Below are positions 23,941-33,389 of a stretch of 64,000 nucleotides of DNA, piece after piece. This stretch comes from Tillus elongatus (Eukaryota > Arthropoda > Insecta > Coleoptera > Cleridae). The stretch is taken from assembly GCA_964006375.1 (NCBI GenBank), contig OZ023269.1:133044047-133108046 (forward strand), written 5' to 3'. The first letter of the stretch is position 1; every line of letters starts with the position of its first letter. The translations under genes and the position numbers were made by a program. Below the pieces are notes generated by a model. It saw only the letters and a program-made list of their open reading frames with translations, had not been told where the DNA came from and did no database searches.

Positions 23941-24335
23941 CATCATACAATCAGCTTATTATATTGTTACAAATAATACATCATACAATCAGTTAAAGGA
24001 TGAACAACTGAAAACAGGTCAGATACATAGAGCAGTTTTTCAGCTGAAAAAACCAGTCATAGAGCAATTTTTCAGCTGAAAAACAGATCAGATACATAGA
24101 GCCGTTTGAACAGCTGAAAAACCAGTCATAGAGCAGTTTTTCAGCTAAAAAACAGATCAGATACATAGAGCCGTTTGAACAGCTGAAAAACCAGTCATAG
24201 AGCCGCTTTCAGATGGAAAAAACAGGTCAGATACATAGAGCCTTTTTTCAGCAAAAACCAGGTCATATACATAGAGCCGTTTGAATCAACTGAAAAACAG
24301 ACAGATACATATATAACGGGGGGTATATAAGATAC
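23941..24335. repeat. Minisatellite with CAGCTG palindromes leading to a TATA box
   Basis: A direct duplication 'attgttacaaataatacatc' (about 23926-23990) is followed by units built from 'agatacatagagc.gttt', 'ttttcagctgaaaaa' and 'ccagtcatagagc'. Intact CAGCTG palindromes lie at 24041, 24073, 24111 and 24180, with degenerate ones at 24142 and beyond. The array ends at 'ggggtatataag' (24320-24335). Palindrome arrays of this kind serve as enhancers or origins in insect large DNA viruses (baculovirus hr regions); here that is an analogy only. Confidence 0.8.
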
Positions 24336-24571
24336 CCTACAATTTTCTATTTCCATTAACCGTAAAAAAAAATGTTAATAAACTATATAACTAGAAAGCA
24401 AATTGAACAGATTAGTATGTTTCCATCAAAAAATTAACATAAATACAGCACTTATTTATATAACTAGATTCTAACAGATTAAAATTAAATTAAACATGTA
24501 AATTATTATTTTATTACTAGAAGAAAATCGAACAGACATTAGTATGTTTTCTTGAAAAATTACATAATTCA
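24336..24571. other. AT-rich spacer
   Basis: No gene seen. It follows the TATA-like sequence at 24325 but contains no obvious plus-strand ORF. Confidence 0.4.
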
Positions 24572-24988
24572 TCACTTCTTACCAAGCCAATTTAAGGTAT
24601 GCACCCAAAGACCAAAGTCATCAATAAAGAGTTTGACTGGAAACATATTGATTAATTTTCTGCAGCAGACATCATCCACGAAAGTTTCAATTTTGAGCCA
24701 TAAATTGAAAGGAATTCTGAAAATCTGCCCATCAGTAGCAATCACTATAGGTGGATTCACAGATAGCTCGTCGTCCAGACTCACGGAAAATTCTTCGGGG
24801 TTTATTTGTTTGAAATGTTTGAGTTTTAAGCCAAATTGACAACCAATTCTTCTGATAAAAACATTTTGTTTAGTAGGCAACAGCTGTTTGTTCATGTAGT
24901 CTTGAGCTCTCTCAAACTCAGACATTTGTGAGAGTCTACAATGCTCTTGATACTCTGTATGTGACAACAGTATGATTTTTTTAGACAT
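24572..24988 (-). CDS. 138-aa protein of unknown function
   Basis: Starts at the first ATG (24988-24986), 14 bp after a TCAGT initiator (A at 25002), which is 33 bp after TATAAATA (25035-25028, minus strand). The protein is soluble-looking and mixed alpha/beta, begins SKKIILLSHTEYQEHCRLSQ and has a hydrophobic C-terminal half (IVIATDGQIFRIPFNLWLKI). There is no signal peptide or metal-binding cluster. I do not recognise a family. The clean promoter, intact frame and location inside the element support a real gene. Confidence 0.6.
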   Translation of the reverse strand: MSKKIILLSHTEYQEHCRLSQMSEFERAQDYMNKQLLPTKQNVFIRRIGCQFGLKLKHFKQINPEEFSVSLDDELSVNPPIVIATDGQIFRIPFNLWLKIETFVDDVCCRKLINMFPVKLFIDDFGLWVHTLNWLGKK

Positions 24989-24999
24989 GGTAAATAACT

Positions 25000-25035
25000 A
25001 CTGATACAAAAGAAGAAAACCCTAGCGTATTTATA
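25000..25035 (-). promoter_or_regulatory. Core promoter of the 138-aa gene (TATA + TCAGT)
   Basis: TATAAATA at 25035-25028 and TCAGT at 25004-25000, 33 bp from T to A+1. TCAGT is the canonical arthropod initiator. Confidence 0.65.
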
Positions 25036-25148
25036 GTAGAAGTTGTTATTATTTTTACGACACAAACAAGATAAGGATATGACACTCAGGGGAGGGTTTC
25101 ACGACAAATAGTAAACGTCAATGTTACTGCCTTTTTTCACAGTGAAAA

Positions 25149-25468
25149 TGGAAGAGTACGGTGATATTTGCTTAATTAAGAATTTTCCAGTGTGCGTATG
25201 ATTTTTAATTACAGATTATCTGATGGAAATTTCACATATATTGCAGAACTATTTTATGCCTGTGAGTATTTTTCTGAGAGAAAGGCGCAACATTTTAAAT
25301 ATTTCTATACGTTACGCCGACGTTGATGTGTTGGTGAGCCTACCGTTTAAGAAAAAAAAAGAAGAGAAGAAAAACATAAGTAAAGTACACCAACTGAAGC
25401 TCACAAGTCATTTAGATATACGGGATATCAAGATGATTTTCAAATCTCAGCTACTTGCAGGTATATAA
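25149..25468 (+). CDS. Possible broken or frameshifted small gene, unknown
   Basis: An ATG at 25149 opens a 17-codon frame (MEEYGDICLIKNFPV...) that ends at 25198-25200. A second frame, open from 25202 with an ATG at 25223, runs 81 codons to 25468 and includes a basic stretch (FKKKKEEKKN). Read together they suggest one gene with a frameshift, or a very short intron using the 'taattacag' at 25206-25214. An ACAGT at about 25138 precedes the first ATG but no TATA box was found. No similarity recognised. Confidence 0.35.
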
Positions 25469-25717
25469 ATGATTGATTTTATGTAATTTCAGAGGCTACA
25501 AGACTGAGTCCTATTTTTAAAAGCTTATAAAATAAAAGACCGAGACATAAACTTACAAAAACATATGGCAGAACGCCTCAATAAAATATTCAACCAACTC
25601 TTAATCTGAAAAACACAAAACTTTCACATATGAACTTCAATATATCTTAGCATTCGTGTAAATATGATCAAATTTTCATAGAACCGAAAACGGGCCGATG
25701 AAAATATAAGCCTATTC

Positions 25718-25773
<56 letters not shown>

Positions 25774-25971
25774 AAGCTTTAAAGTACTACGAGCATTATG
25801 TAAACTGTTCCATTGATAAATTATATGTACGTGACTGTAGAGATGTTTATCAACGGTTCATTCTGCGAATGAGAGCATAAATTTATGAAGAAAAAATATT
25901 CTCAGCCTCAGCAATGGGTACCGCAATAAATTAAACCTTTTTCACGTATTTTATAATATAAACTGCTGTTT

Positions 25972-26023
<52 letters not shown>

Positions 26024-26490
26024 AACATTCATATGAGAGCATAAATTTATGAAGAAAAATATTCTCAGCCTCAGCAATGGGTACCGCAATAAATTAAACC
26101 TTTTCACGTATTTTTATAATATAAACTGCTGTTTTATTTTTTGCAACATTCATCGTAAATGTAATCGTGTCTCAAATTTTATAGAATTCATTTAAGCATT
26201 TAACAATAGATTTACCTCTCTATCGAGAAAGGAAGTTAAAAACCACCGTAAAACATGACTAATATATACAATTTATTACTAAATTCATTTATTACGTATT
26301 TTACTGTCGTTGCATAATGTCGTGGATACTTTCTCGTGATACATATCCAGGGGCCGACTGTGATTTCCGAATTACTTTACTGTGCGACTGTGCGGGATAC
26401 GGTTTTTGATGAGTGAATTTGTTTGAGAGGTAAAAAAAATCAAACAAAGCTAGAAGATGTGAAAATATAATTAGTGTACATTAAAATAGA
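25469..26490. repeat. Duplicated segment with two long poly(T) tracts
   Basis: Poly(T) tracts of about 50 nt at 25719-25772 and 25975-26022. The segment 'gagcataaatttatgaagaa' through 'ataaactgctgttttatttt' occurs at about 25873-25980 and again at 26035-26140, one copy ending in the second poly(T). No gene seen. Confidence 0.8.
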
Positions 26491-26643
26491 ATGACGGATG
26501 TTGTGCCATCGACTTGTTCTGTGCAGACCCAAAGCGATATGAAAGTGTTGTTCACCAAGCCCGTGAAGAATAATCTATATTTGAATGGTGGCGTAAAATC
26601 TGGAGGCATTTCGATTACCCTGAGATTATCCTGGAAATGTTAA
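26491..26643 (+). CDS. Possible 50-aa ORF
   Basis: ATG at 26491, stop at 26641-26643; reads MTDVVPSTCSVQTQSDMKVL and ends in SWKC. Codon composition looks less biased than the surrounding AT-rich DNA, but no promoter or family was recognised. It could be a first exon or chance. Confidence 0.25.
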   Translation: MTDVVPSTCSVQTQSDMKVLFTKPVKNNLYLNGGVKSGGISITLRLSWKC

Positions 26644-27520
26644 CTTAGTGAAACAGCGTTTTTATGTATCCAGCATCTACATACCTCATCAGACATAAAC
26701 CCGGTGAGTCTTTGCCTACAAATTGATATAATTTGTTGTTGGAATTCTGTAAAAATATTTATTGCAAATTCCGAGTGTAAAAAACTAAGAATCAAGAGCT
26801 TACCCATGTTGCAAGAGCCTTATGTTGAATCGTGATCTCCGAACTTCAATAATTTTATCTGATGACAACTTTTTCCAACAGACTAAATATTTTTGTAAAC
26901 GAGAATTTCACTTTTCGAATTAATAGCTAGAATTTACCGTATTATTTTCTATGATGTAATATCAAAAAAATATGTTTTCGTAAGTTACACCAGTTTATTA
27001 TCAGTTTATGTTGTGGTTTGATACACACAACTCAGTCTATTTCTAAAAAGCAAAATATTATTGAGGCTTTATTTTTCTTTAATTTATTGTCAGGATGTTA
27101 TGGACTTGTTTTATTTTCTTTGAATAGCTTATCTATTTGCCAAACAATAGTAAGAGATTAACCTATTTTTCTGTTTGCTTAATAGTTTTGTAAATTTGAA
27201 CATAGGATGTGGTTATTATTGTCTTACTTATTTTTTCTAGTTTTTATTTTTTATGAACAGTGGTTAATTTGATTTACAAATCAGCATATCTCTCAAAGAA
27301 AAATATCATTTAGGATATTGTGGTTAGTGCCTTACTTATTTTTTCTCGTATTTTATTTTTCTAAACACGCTAGCGGTTATTTTGATTTTGCAAATATCTC
27401 TCAAGAAAATATTATTCAGGATATCGTGGTAGTTTTATTTTTTCCTTTGATTTATCAAGCAAAAATATTTTCAGGAAAGAGGGCACCTTATTTTCTTTGA
27501 TTCAATATTTTTCTGTGAGC
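26644..27520. other. AT-rich spacer with an internal duplication
   Basis: A degenerate direct repeat ('ttacttattttttctcgtat', 'atatctctcaaagaaaaata') occupies about 27190-27310 and 27311-27430. A 60-codon hydrophobic frame (27318-27500) lies inside it and is probably not coding. Confidence 0.5.
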
Positions 27521-27521
27521 T

Positions 27522-27556
27522 TATAAAAAGGGTACACAGAGCTATAATATTCAGTG
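27522..27556 (+). promoter_or_regulatory. Core promoter (TATAAAAAG + TCAGTG)
   Basis: TATAAAAAG at 27522-27530 and the initiator TCAGTG with A+1 at 27553, 31 bp apart. The predicted leader before the ATG at 27563 is only about 10 nt. Confidence 0.7.
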
Positions 27557-27562
27557 AAAAAT

Positions 27563-27871
27563 ATGATTTGCTACCTATATAATTATACATGTTACAAAGA
27601 ATACTGTGAACGGGTGTTTTGTAATCAAATTGGTCATTACGACTTTTTTACGGGTGAACGTAAACGTCATTATTACACGAGGTTTCTGTGTTTTGAGTGT
27701 GTTCAAAAATTCCCTTGTTCAACGTTTTTCATGGACGAAATGATGGTAATTATTAAGGCCCAAGAATTTTCGAAGAGATTTACATTTTATCATAGACGCT
27801 GCAGCGAGTGCGGAATAAATTTATATTATATCAAAAAGGTAACAACACTGAGAAGTTTGATTTTTCAATAA
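27563..27871 (+). CDS. Cys-rich 102-aa protein, putative zinc-binding
   Basis: Starts at the ATG 27563; the upstream GTG at 27554 lies at the predicted transcription start and is not used. The protein has about ten Cys, with CFEC...C in the centre and HRRCSECGINLYYIK near the C-terminus, resembling a two-site zinc ribbon or treble clef. It ends 14 bp before the ATG of the next gene, so the two could be expressed from one transcript, or spliced using 'aaaaaggtaaca' at about 27834. No family recognised. Confidence 0.6.
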   Translation: MICYLYNYTCYKEYCERVFCNQIGHYDFFTGERKRHYYTRFLCFECVQKFPCSTFFMDEMMVIIKAQEFSKRFTFYHRRCSECGINLYYIKKVTTLRSLIFQ

Positions 27872-27885
27872 ATTTCCAAACCACA

Positions 27886-28368
27886 ATGAAGTTTGTAGTA
27901 ATCGACATCCAAGGGTTCTGCATCCCAGAGTTTGTCCCTAAGGAATTGGTTATATATGATGGGAACAAGACACGTCATTTTCTGTTCAGGCCATCAATCC
28001 CTTTATACAATTTGGCTTCACACACTTTAAGACACGTGGAATTTGTTCAAAAATTTCACCATGGTCTGGACTACAACATAGGAAACAGCAGATTAAGTGA
28101 ATTACCGTTCATTTTCAAAAAATACATTCTTGACGAAGGAATCGACAGAATTTATGTCAAAGGTGCCAATAAACATAAGTTCGTTGAAGATCAGCTCAGA
28201 GTAATTGGTAAGGCCGTTGCCATAATAAATGTAGAACAATCATCGGAGTGCCCAAAATTTGTAAGAGGATTCCCCAGTTGTCCGAGTCACAAAAACAAAA
28301 AATCTATGTGCAGTATCAATAATTGTATCGCATTGTATAATTGGCTTTTGAACTTGTTACCAAAATAA
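27886..28368 (+). CDS. 160-aa RNase H-fold/exonuclease-like protein
   Basis: ATG at 27886 in a good context (ccacaATGa); an upstream in-frame ATG at 27808 overlaps the preceding gene and is less likely. Opens MKFVVIDIQGFCIPEF, a beta-strand with Asp at the place where DEDD exonucleases have D.E (here D.Q), then HHGLDYNIGN and IDRIYVKGANKHKF, and a C-terminal CPKF...CPSH......CSINNC...LYNWL cluster that may bind metal. I recall this domain layout from insect mobile elements and endogenous-virus proteins of unknown function, but cannot name the family with certainty. A full catalytic set is not evident, so it may be non-catalytic or use different residues. Confidence 0.55.
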   Translation: MKFVVIDIQGFCIPEFVPKELVIYDGNKTRHFLFRPSIPLYNLASHTLRHVEFVQKFHHGLDYNIGNSRLSELPFIFKKYILDEGIDRIYVKGANKHKFVEDQLRVIGKAVAIINVEQSSECPKFVRGFPSCPSHKNKKSMCSINNCIALYNWLLNLLPK

Positions 28369-28597
28369 ATAGAAATAAATTCATAATTGTAGAAACTCTT
28401 TGATTTTTAAGATAGTTGTTAAACTAGGCTAAAAGTTCTGCTTATATGCAAATAAAATGACGTTATTATTAAGTATGTCATAAACCTTATGAGGTCTTTT
28501 GCTAAACTATTACTTTTATATTATTACATTTTTAACAAGACACCACTTTCACATTGAAGTTTGTGTCTGTCGGTTTTTAAAATATAGTGATATTGAC

Positions 28598-28606
28598 GGC
28601 GCGAAA
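28598..28606 (-). promoter_or_regulatory. Perfect E2F consensus site TTTCGCGCC
   Basis: GGCGCGAAA on the plus strand. It is rare in such AT-rich sequence, and is the only exact match I noticed inside the element. It lies about 340 bp before the CRE at 28938. Confidence 0.45.
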
Positions 28607-28937
28607 TTAGTCTTCATAGGTAATAGTAAATAAAAAAATTAAATTAGGTTAAAGTATGGCTTTTTACATTATATACCTTAATATAATGAAAAACTTTATG
28701 AAAATTCGCCAATATATGCATTATCAGACAATTGAAATTAAAGTGTTGCTCATAGGATATCTTAAATAATAGGTTTATTTCTTTGAATAGTAGTGGTTCG
28801 TTGACGTACAGATATTTAAAGGGAACACATGTCTTTAATTTTTATTATACTTAATCATTATGAATAACTTAATATGTGGAGATTTAATTGTTTGCTTTTA
28901 ACTACTTATATGCCATACCGCAGCCAGTGGAATCTGA

Positions 28938-28979
28938 CGTCACACACACACAATTACTTATATAAACCGCGGCAGCTGT
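28938..28979 (+). promoter_or_regulatory. Orphan promoter: CRE plus TATA
   Basis: TGACGTCA followed about 31 bp later by TTATATAAACC. No ORF starts nearby downstream. Confidence 0.45.
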
Positions 28980-29221
28980 TAAAGTCGAGATAAGCTATTG
29001 TTAGATCGTCCGGACGTAAATAGTAAACAAAACTAAAGCAGATAAAGGTAATACTGGTAGCGAATTTTTATAGAAATAATATGACATAAAAACATTTTTA
29101 TTTTAAGGAGTAAATATACATTTTTGCTATATAGTCTCCTCTTAATATCATAAACTTACCAAATTTGTTTATCATAGATTTTCCTAAATTAATTTTCTGG
29201 CTAAGACACAATCGATTCATT

Positions 29222-29345
29222 ATGGTTCATATATAAAACCAACCTCGCGCTCATTTGAGATTTTTTTTTTTTTTTTTTTTTAAACCAAAAGTCAGGATCT
29301 CCTATTAGTGAGTTTTTCTAAGAAAGTTCACCAAAAACGCTACAG
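29222..29345 (-). repeat. Dispersed repeat family fragment inside the virus-like element
   Basis: 'gcgctcatttgag', a poly(T) run, 'aaagtcaggatctcctatta' and a hairpin end. This is a host-genome repeat that inserted into the element after integration, showing the copy is not brand new. Confidence 0.7.
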
Positions 29346-30576
29346 TTAAATTATGTTGCAATAGATGTCGTAACTTTACGTGTTGATAAACATGGACAAA
29401 AATTATTTTGTTTAGCAATTACAAATAGATCTGGCACCTTATAAACTCCCAATTTAAACTTATATACTTTTAGCATGTCCAAATATAATAAATCTCAACA
29501 CAAAGTCTCAAACTATACAAATGATATCTTATAAAGCTTCTAAGTGCGTGTTAATTATCAAGTCATTTAACTTTAAAACACTGATTTTCTAAGATTGTAC
29601 CAGGTATGAAAAAGTATATGTTTTCCTAATTTCTATCGAATTGTTTTTCATATTTATCTACAGGTGTACATTTAAAATCCAAATATGAAAAATTCTTTAA
29701 ATGTACACATATCAAAAACCCTGTTATATTAAGTTTTTAGATAATTTCACTACGTTCAGCAGTGGCTCCACTCTACATGTAACTTAACCATTTTATGTAA
29801 GAAAAAAAATCCGTGTTTGCGTATATAAGCTCGGAATTTACCAGTTTTTTCCTATTGTTTTTTTCATTTATTTCCCTAAAAACTATATTCTCATTGTATA
29901 ATGTATAATGTATATATTAACAATGAAACAGGCCAATGTCACCTGAATGACACAGGGATGTTCATGTACGTCAAAAAAAATTAACAATAAGAACGACAAT
30001 AGCACACACAATAAGCATAACAATTAAGGAAAATTTTTCCTTAAATAATACAAAACAAAAGATACTTATAAAACACACTTATAACGTCTATAACGTTCAA
30101 AAGATAAGAGCTGCAGAATCCATATCCAATTCCAATGTAAACTGCTTACTAACGCTTTGGGCCTGTCGACTGCCCACTATAATTCAATTGTTTTAATTAA
30201 ATATCCTGGCCAAATTAAAAACAACTTAAGAAGTTATGACTTTAGATATGATATTTATGAGGTTTCAAAATGCGGTTTCAAAATGGAGATTCGAATGTAG
30301 ACCGCAAGCAAAATATTGTGCATTTTCAAAATGATAACCCTGAGGATATTAAATGCCTCGAGCAAGATAACCACTGAAAAATAAGATCTTGGAAACGACA
30401 AAAATAAATGATAGTCTGACCACTGAGAATAAACTTTGACAGGCTGTTTTCGAAAATTTAAACCGCAAGCAATTGTGCACTTTTGATAATCTAACCACTG
30501 AGGATGTTTTTCGAAATAGATATCGCATTGCCCTTTAGCAAACTTGATCTAGACAACAGGAAAAATTTACTTACCG

Positions 30577-30670
30577 TATAAAAGAGGGGTGGACGGTTTT
30601 GCGACAGTAGTCATCTAGATACAGACGTGGCTGGTATAAATACAGGGGAAGTGATCAGTTTTGCGACAGT
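30577..30670 (+). promoter_or_regulatory. Duplicated core promoter of the metalloproteinase gene
   Basis: First module: TATAAAAG (30577-30584) and ACAGT with A at 30606 (29 bp). Second: TATAAATA (30635-30642) and ACAGT with A at 30668 (33 bp). Both initiators sit in the same sequence 'ttttgcgacagtagt', so the module is a tandem duplication about 61 bp apart. Confidence 0.7.
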
Positions 30671-30722
30671 AGTTGTGGAGAATCCTATAGAAGTTCTTGA
30701 TAGAGACAATAGCCAATCAGTT

Positions 30723-32405
30723 ATGTTCAAGTTACTGTTAATTATATGTGTGCTAAGTGTCTCCTTTGGGCAACATATAAGTGAAAAAGACAGAGAATTG
30801 GCTCTCAAGTATCTCGTCAGATATGGGTACTTAAGAAATGGTGCCTTTAACAATAGTCAATCATCAATGTTGCAAAATACACAGCCTTTCAAGGATGCTT
30901 TGAACATGTTTCGCGTGCTTTACAATTTAACCGAAAGTGAGAACCTGACTATTTCAGACATTAACCTGATGAAACGTAATCGATGTGGTGAAAAAGATAT
31001 AGGCAACATTTTCATAACTTCACAACCTATATGGAAAAAGAAAACATTAAAGTGGTACATACATCATTCAGATCCTTTGATACGTCTGATAACACAAAAA
31101 GCATTTAAACAATGGGAGCAGTATATTGATTTGAATTTTGTAAGAACAAACATTTATTCTGAAGCTGATATAGGGATAAGTTTTTGCGACAACAACCATC
31201 GTTACTTGTTAAAAGATCAACCATGTGGATATCCATTTGGTGATTCCGTTTTAGGACATACTTATTTTCCGAACGCTGCCAACACTCCAATTGAAATCCA
31301 TCTAAGTAGTAATAAATCATGGAACTATCAAACATATACATCGGAAGGCAATGACACGTCGTACTATTTAGTGCTTTTACATGAACTAGGACACGGTTTA
31401 GGACTCACTCATGCTTACGACACAAACTCTCTTATGTTCGCTTATTATGGAAACAGCATGTCTAATGACGATATTCAACGGATTCAAGAATTATATGGAC
31501 AACGTTCTACTACAACTACAGCGAAGACAACAGAGACTACAACGAGGGTGGCAAAGACTACCACAAGGTCGACACCAAAGACGCCCACACCAGCGAAGAC
31601 AACAGAGTCTACAACGAGGGTGGCAAAGACTACCACAAGGTCGACACCAAAGACGACCACAACAGTACCTAAAACAATAACCAAATCAAATATGGACTTG
31701 TGCGATTATATAGACAAGATCAGGCCTTTAGTTATTATTAACCATAACATGTATCTGTTTTATAAGAAATGGGTCTGGGTTGTACCATTAGATAATATGA
31801 AAGGTCCCTATACAGAGCCAAAACTTCTTACAGATTGGTTTCCATATTTGAAGGGTTCTTTTAAAGAAATTAGACATGTTTACCAACGACCTAGTGGAGA
31901 AGTGGTTATGTTTACCAACGATGGAACCTTCGCCCTTGTTGATTTTCCCAGCATACAAACAAAACACATTGCCAAGTTCCGTAATGTCAACTATTTAGGT
32001 GCTTTACAGTTTGACAAGATAAATGCGATCGTAAATACGTATACAGGAAAAACCATAATATTTCACTCGGATAACATGTACGAAATCGTTAGTGAGTCTA
32101 GAGCTCTGTTTTATAGGCAAGAAGAAGGCTATATACACTCCTTTTCTCCCGAATTCCCTGCTAAAATAGATGGAGTATTTAGGTATACAAATGGTAGATT
32201 GTATGTGTTTCGGAAAAATAAATATTACGAATTTGATGAGTTTTCCAATCAGGTAGTTAGCATAGGCCAAAAGGATTTATCGATATTTGGTATCCAATGC
32301 CCGAGCCGTAGTCTGTACGAACAACTGAGACTCCTATTACAGAAGATTGTCAACTATACAGAGAACGATCAACAATCAGATGTTGAAGATTATGATTATA
32401 TATAG
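30723..32405 (+). CDS. Matrix metalloproteinase (secreted, hemopexin-containing), intronless
   Basis: 560 residues from the ATG at 30723; upstream in-frame GTG is not a plausible start. Residues 1-16 form a signal peptide (MFKLLLIICVLSVSFG). A prodomain follows, with a cysteine switch at RNRCGEKDIG (Cys88). The catalytic domain contains HELGHGLGLTH (His220, Glu221, His224, His230) and Met-turn SLM (Met238). A Thr/Lys-rich linker with two copies of TTTRVAKTTTRSTPKT (about 262-323) leads to a hemopexin-like domain bounded by Cys327 and a Cys near residue 535, the usual disulfide pair. Domain order and length fit an animal MMP with no transmembrane anchor. All key zinc-site residues are present. 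The product would cleave extracellular matrix proteins. Intronless structure and virus-style promoters suggest capture through RNA or from another virus. AATAAA near 32429. Confidence 0.92.
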   Translation: MFKLLLIICVLSVSFGQHISEKDRELALKYLVRYGYLRNGAFNNSQSSMLQNTQPFKDALNMFRVLYNLTESENLTISDINLMKRNRCGEKDIGNIFITSQPIWKKKTLKWYIHHSDPLIRLITQKAFKQWEQYIDLNFVRTNIYSEADIGISFCDNNHRYLLKDQPCGYPFGDSVLGHTYFPNAANTPIEIHLSSNKSWNYQTYTSEGNDTSYYLVLLHELGHGLGLTHAYDTNSLMFAYYGNSMSNDDIQRIQELYGQRSTTTTAKTTETTTRVAKTTTRSTPKTPTPAKTTESTTRVAKTTTRSTPKTTTTVPKTITKSNMDLCDYIDKIRPLVIINHNMYLFYKKWVWVVPLDNMKGPYTEPKLLTDWFPYLKGSFKEIRHVYQRPSGEVVMFTNDGTFALVDFPSIQTKHIAKFRNVNYLGALQFDKINAIVNTYTGKTIIFHSDNMYEIVSESRALFYRQEEGYIHSFSPEFPAKIDGVFRYTNGRLYVFRKNKYYEFDEFSNQVVSIGQKDLSIFGIQCPSRSLYEQLRLLLQKIVNYTENDQQSDVEDYDYI

Positions 32406-33389
32406 AGCACAATAAGTATAACCTATTAATAAATATTATTTTGGCATTAACGATGTTTTCATTGTACCCTTAAGTTTCTAATATCACCCTTTTCCTATGA
32501 AATATTTTTCACATCATTTTATACAAAATAAAATATAGCATGTGTAATCAAAGCTTTGTTTGCGATGTTTGTATCTTTTTTCGTATGACTTTAAGGTCAT
32601 TCAACGGAAAATAAAACCGCTAACGGAGCATTGAGACCAACTCACAAGGTTATTTCAACAGCTGTGAGCAAAATATGTTGGCTAACAAGGTTAATTTCGG
32701 GAAGTGCTAAGTATAGCCGTAGTTGGAAGCGATATCGCTGTTACCACTAGAGGTATTGTTGCCAGCTCTACTTTCAACAGATTCTTTAAATTAAACCGAT
32801 TTCAATAAGACTTAAGAATATAGATATTTTATTGTACGCATGTACATTTGTTAAATTTGGTTTCTGCTTACCTAGACCAGTGATATGACACCAAACATGT
32901 AGGACTTTAACCAACAAAAAAAAAAAAAAAAAAAAAATAAAAACTGATTAAGAGCATGCGCCTCACAATATATTTAAATTGTAGGCATCAAGACGTTTTA
33001 AGTAAGATCACGTGGAGATTGAGTCATTAAAGAAAAAAATTTATTGGGCGCCTGCATCCCCCACAATATTTTAAAAATTCTAGATGCTAAGACGATTTAA
33101 ATAAGGCCAATACTGGTGTTTCTATACGCTTACTGCTATTTAAAATTCTAGGTAACACAGCTGTAATAAATATATATTTAACCAGCAATCATAAAGGCTA
33201 ATTTTTTAATTCGTCCATATCAGCGTGTAATATCATAAATTGTTGAAATCGTTATATAGACACCGAATGTTAAATAAATATTTATGGGATTACACAGATT
33301 TTTCTCACTGTCGAACGTCTTGTCAATATTAAAGATGTTATTGTTGTCTATTTTTAAAATTAGTTAAGGAGTTTGTATAAGAAAATTTG
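32406..33389. other. Spacer between metalloproteinase and PolB relic
   Basis: Poly(A) signal of the upstream gene, a poly(A) run at 32917-32938, otherwise nothing recognised. The minus strand could hold further decayed PolB sequence, but I see no motif. Confidence 0.4.

Larger units (their letters stand above)
28369..30576. other. 2.2-kb non-coding stretch with an orphan promoter
   Basis: No ORF above about 50 codons. Noted sites: a perfect E2F consensus (GGCGCGAAA, 28598-28606), a CRE palindrome TGACGTCA (28938-28945), a TATA-like TTATATAAACC (28969-28979), a possible 5' splice site 'aaaggtaata' (about 29045-29054), and an intruding host repeat (29222-29340). A hairpin 'aaatgtaca' lies near 29660-29710. 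It may be a promoter with a non-coding first exon, or a region whose gene has decayed. Confidence 0.5.

Noticed and set aside
25461..25492. Intron with GT...AG borders after the 25223 ORF
   Set aside because: About 32 nt is below the usual minimum for insect introns.
27318..27500. 60-codon hydrophobic ORF in the element
   Set aside because: Lies in a degenerate AT-rich duplication and overlaps the upstream region of a well-defined promoter; no start context.
30627..30722. N-terminal extension of the metalloproteinase from an upstream GTG
   Set aside because: It would cover the second TATA-initiator module and bury the signal peptide; the ATG at 30723 gives a normal secreted start.
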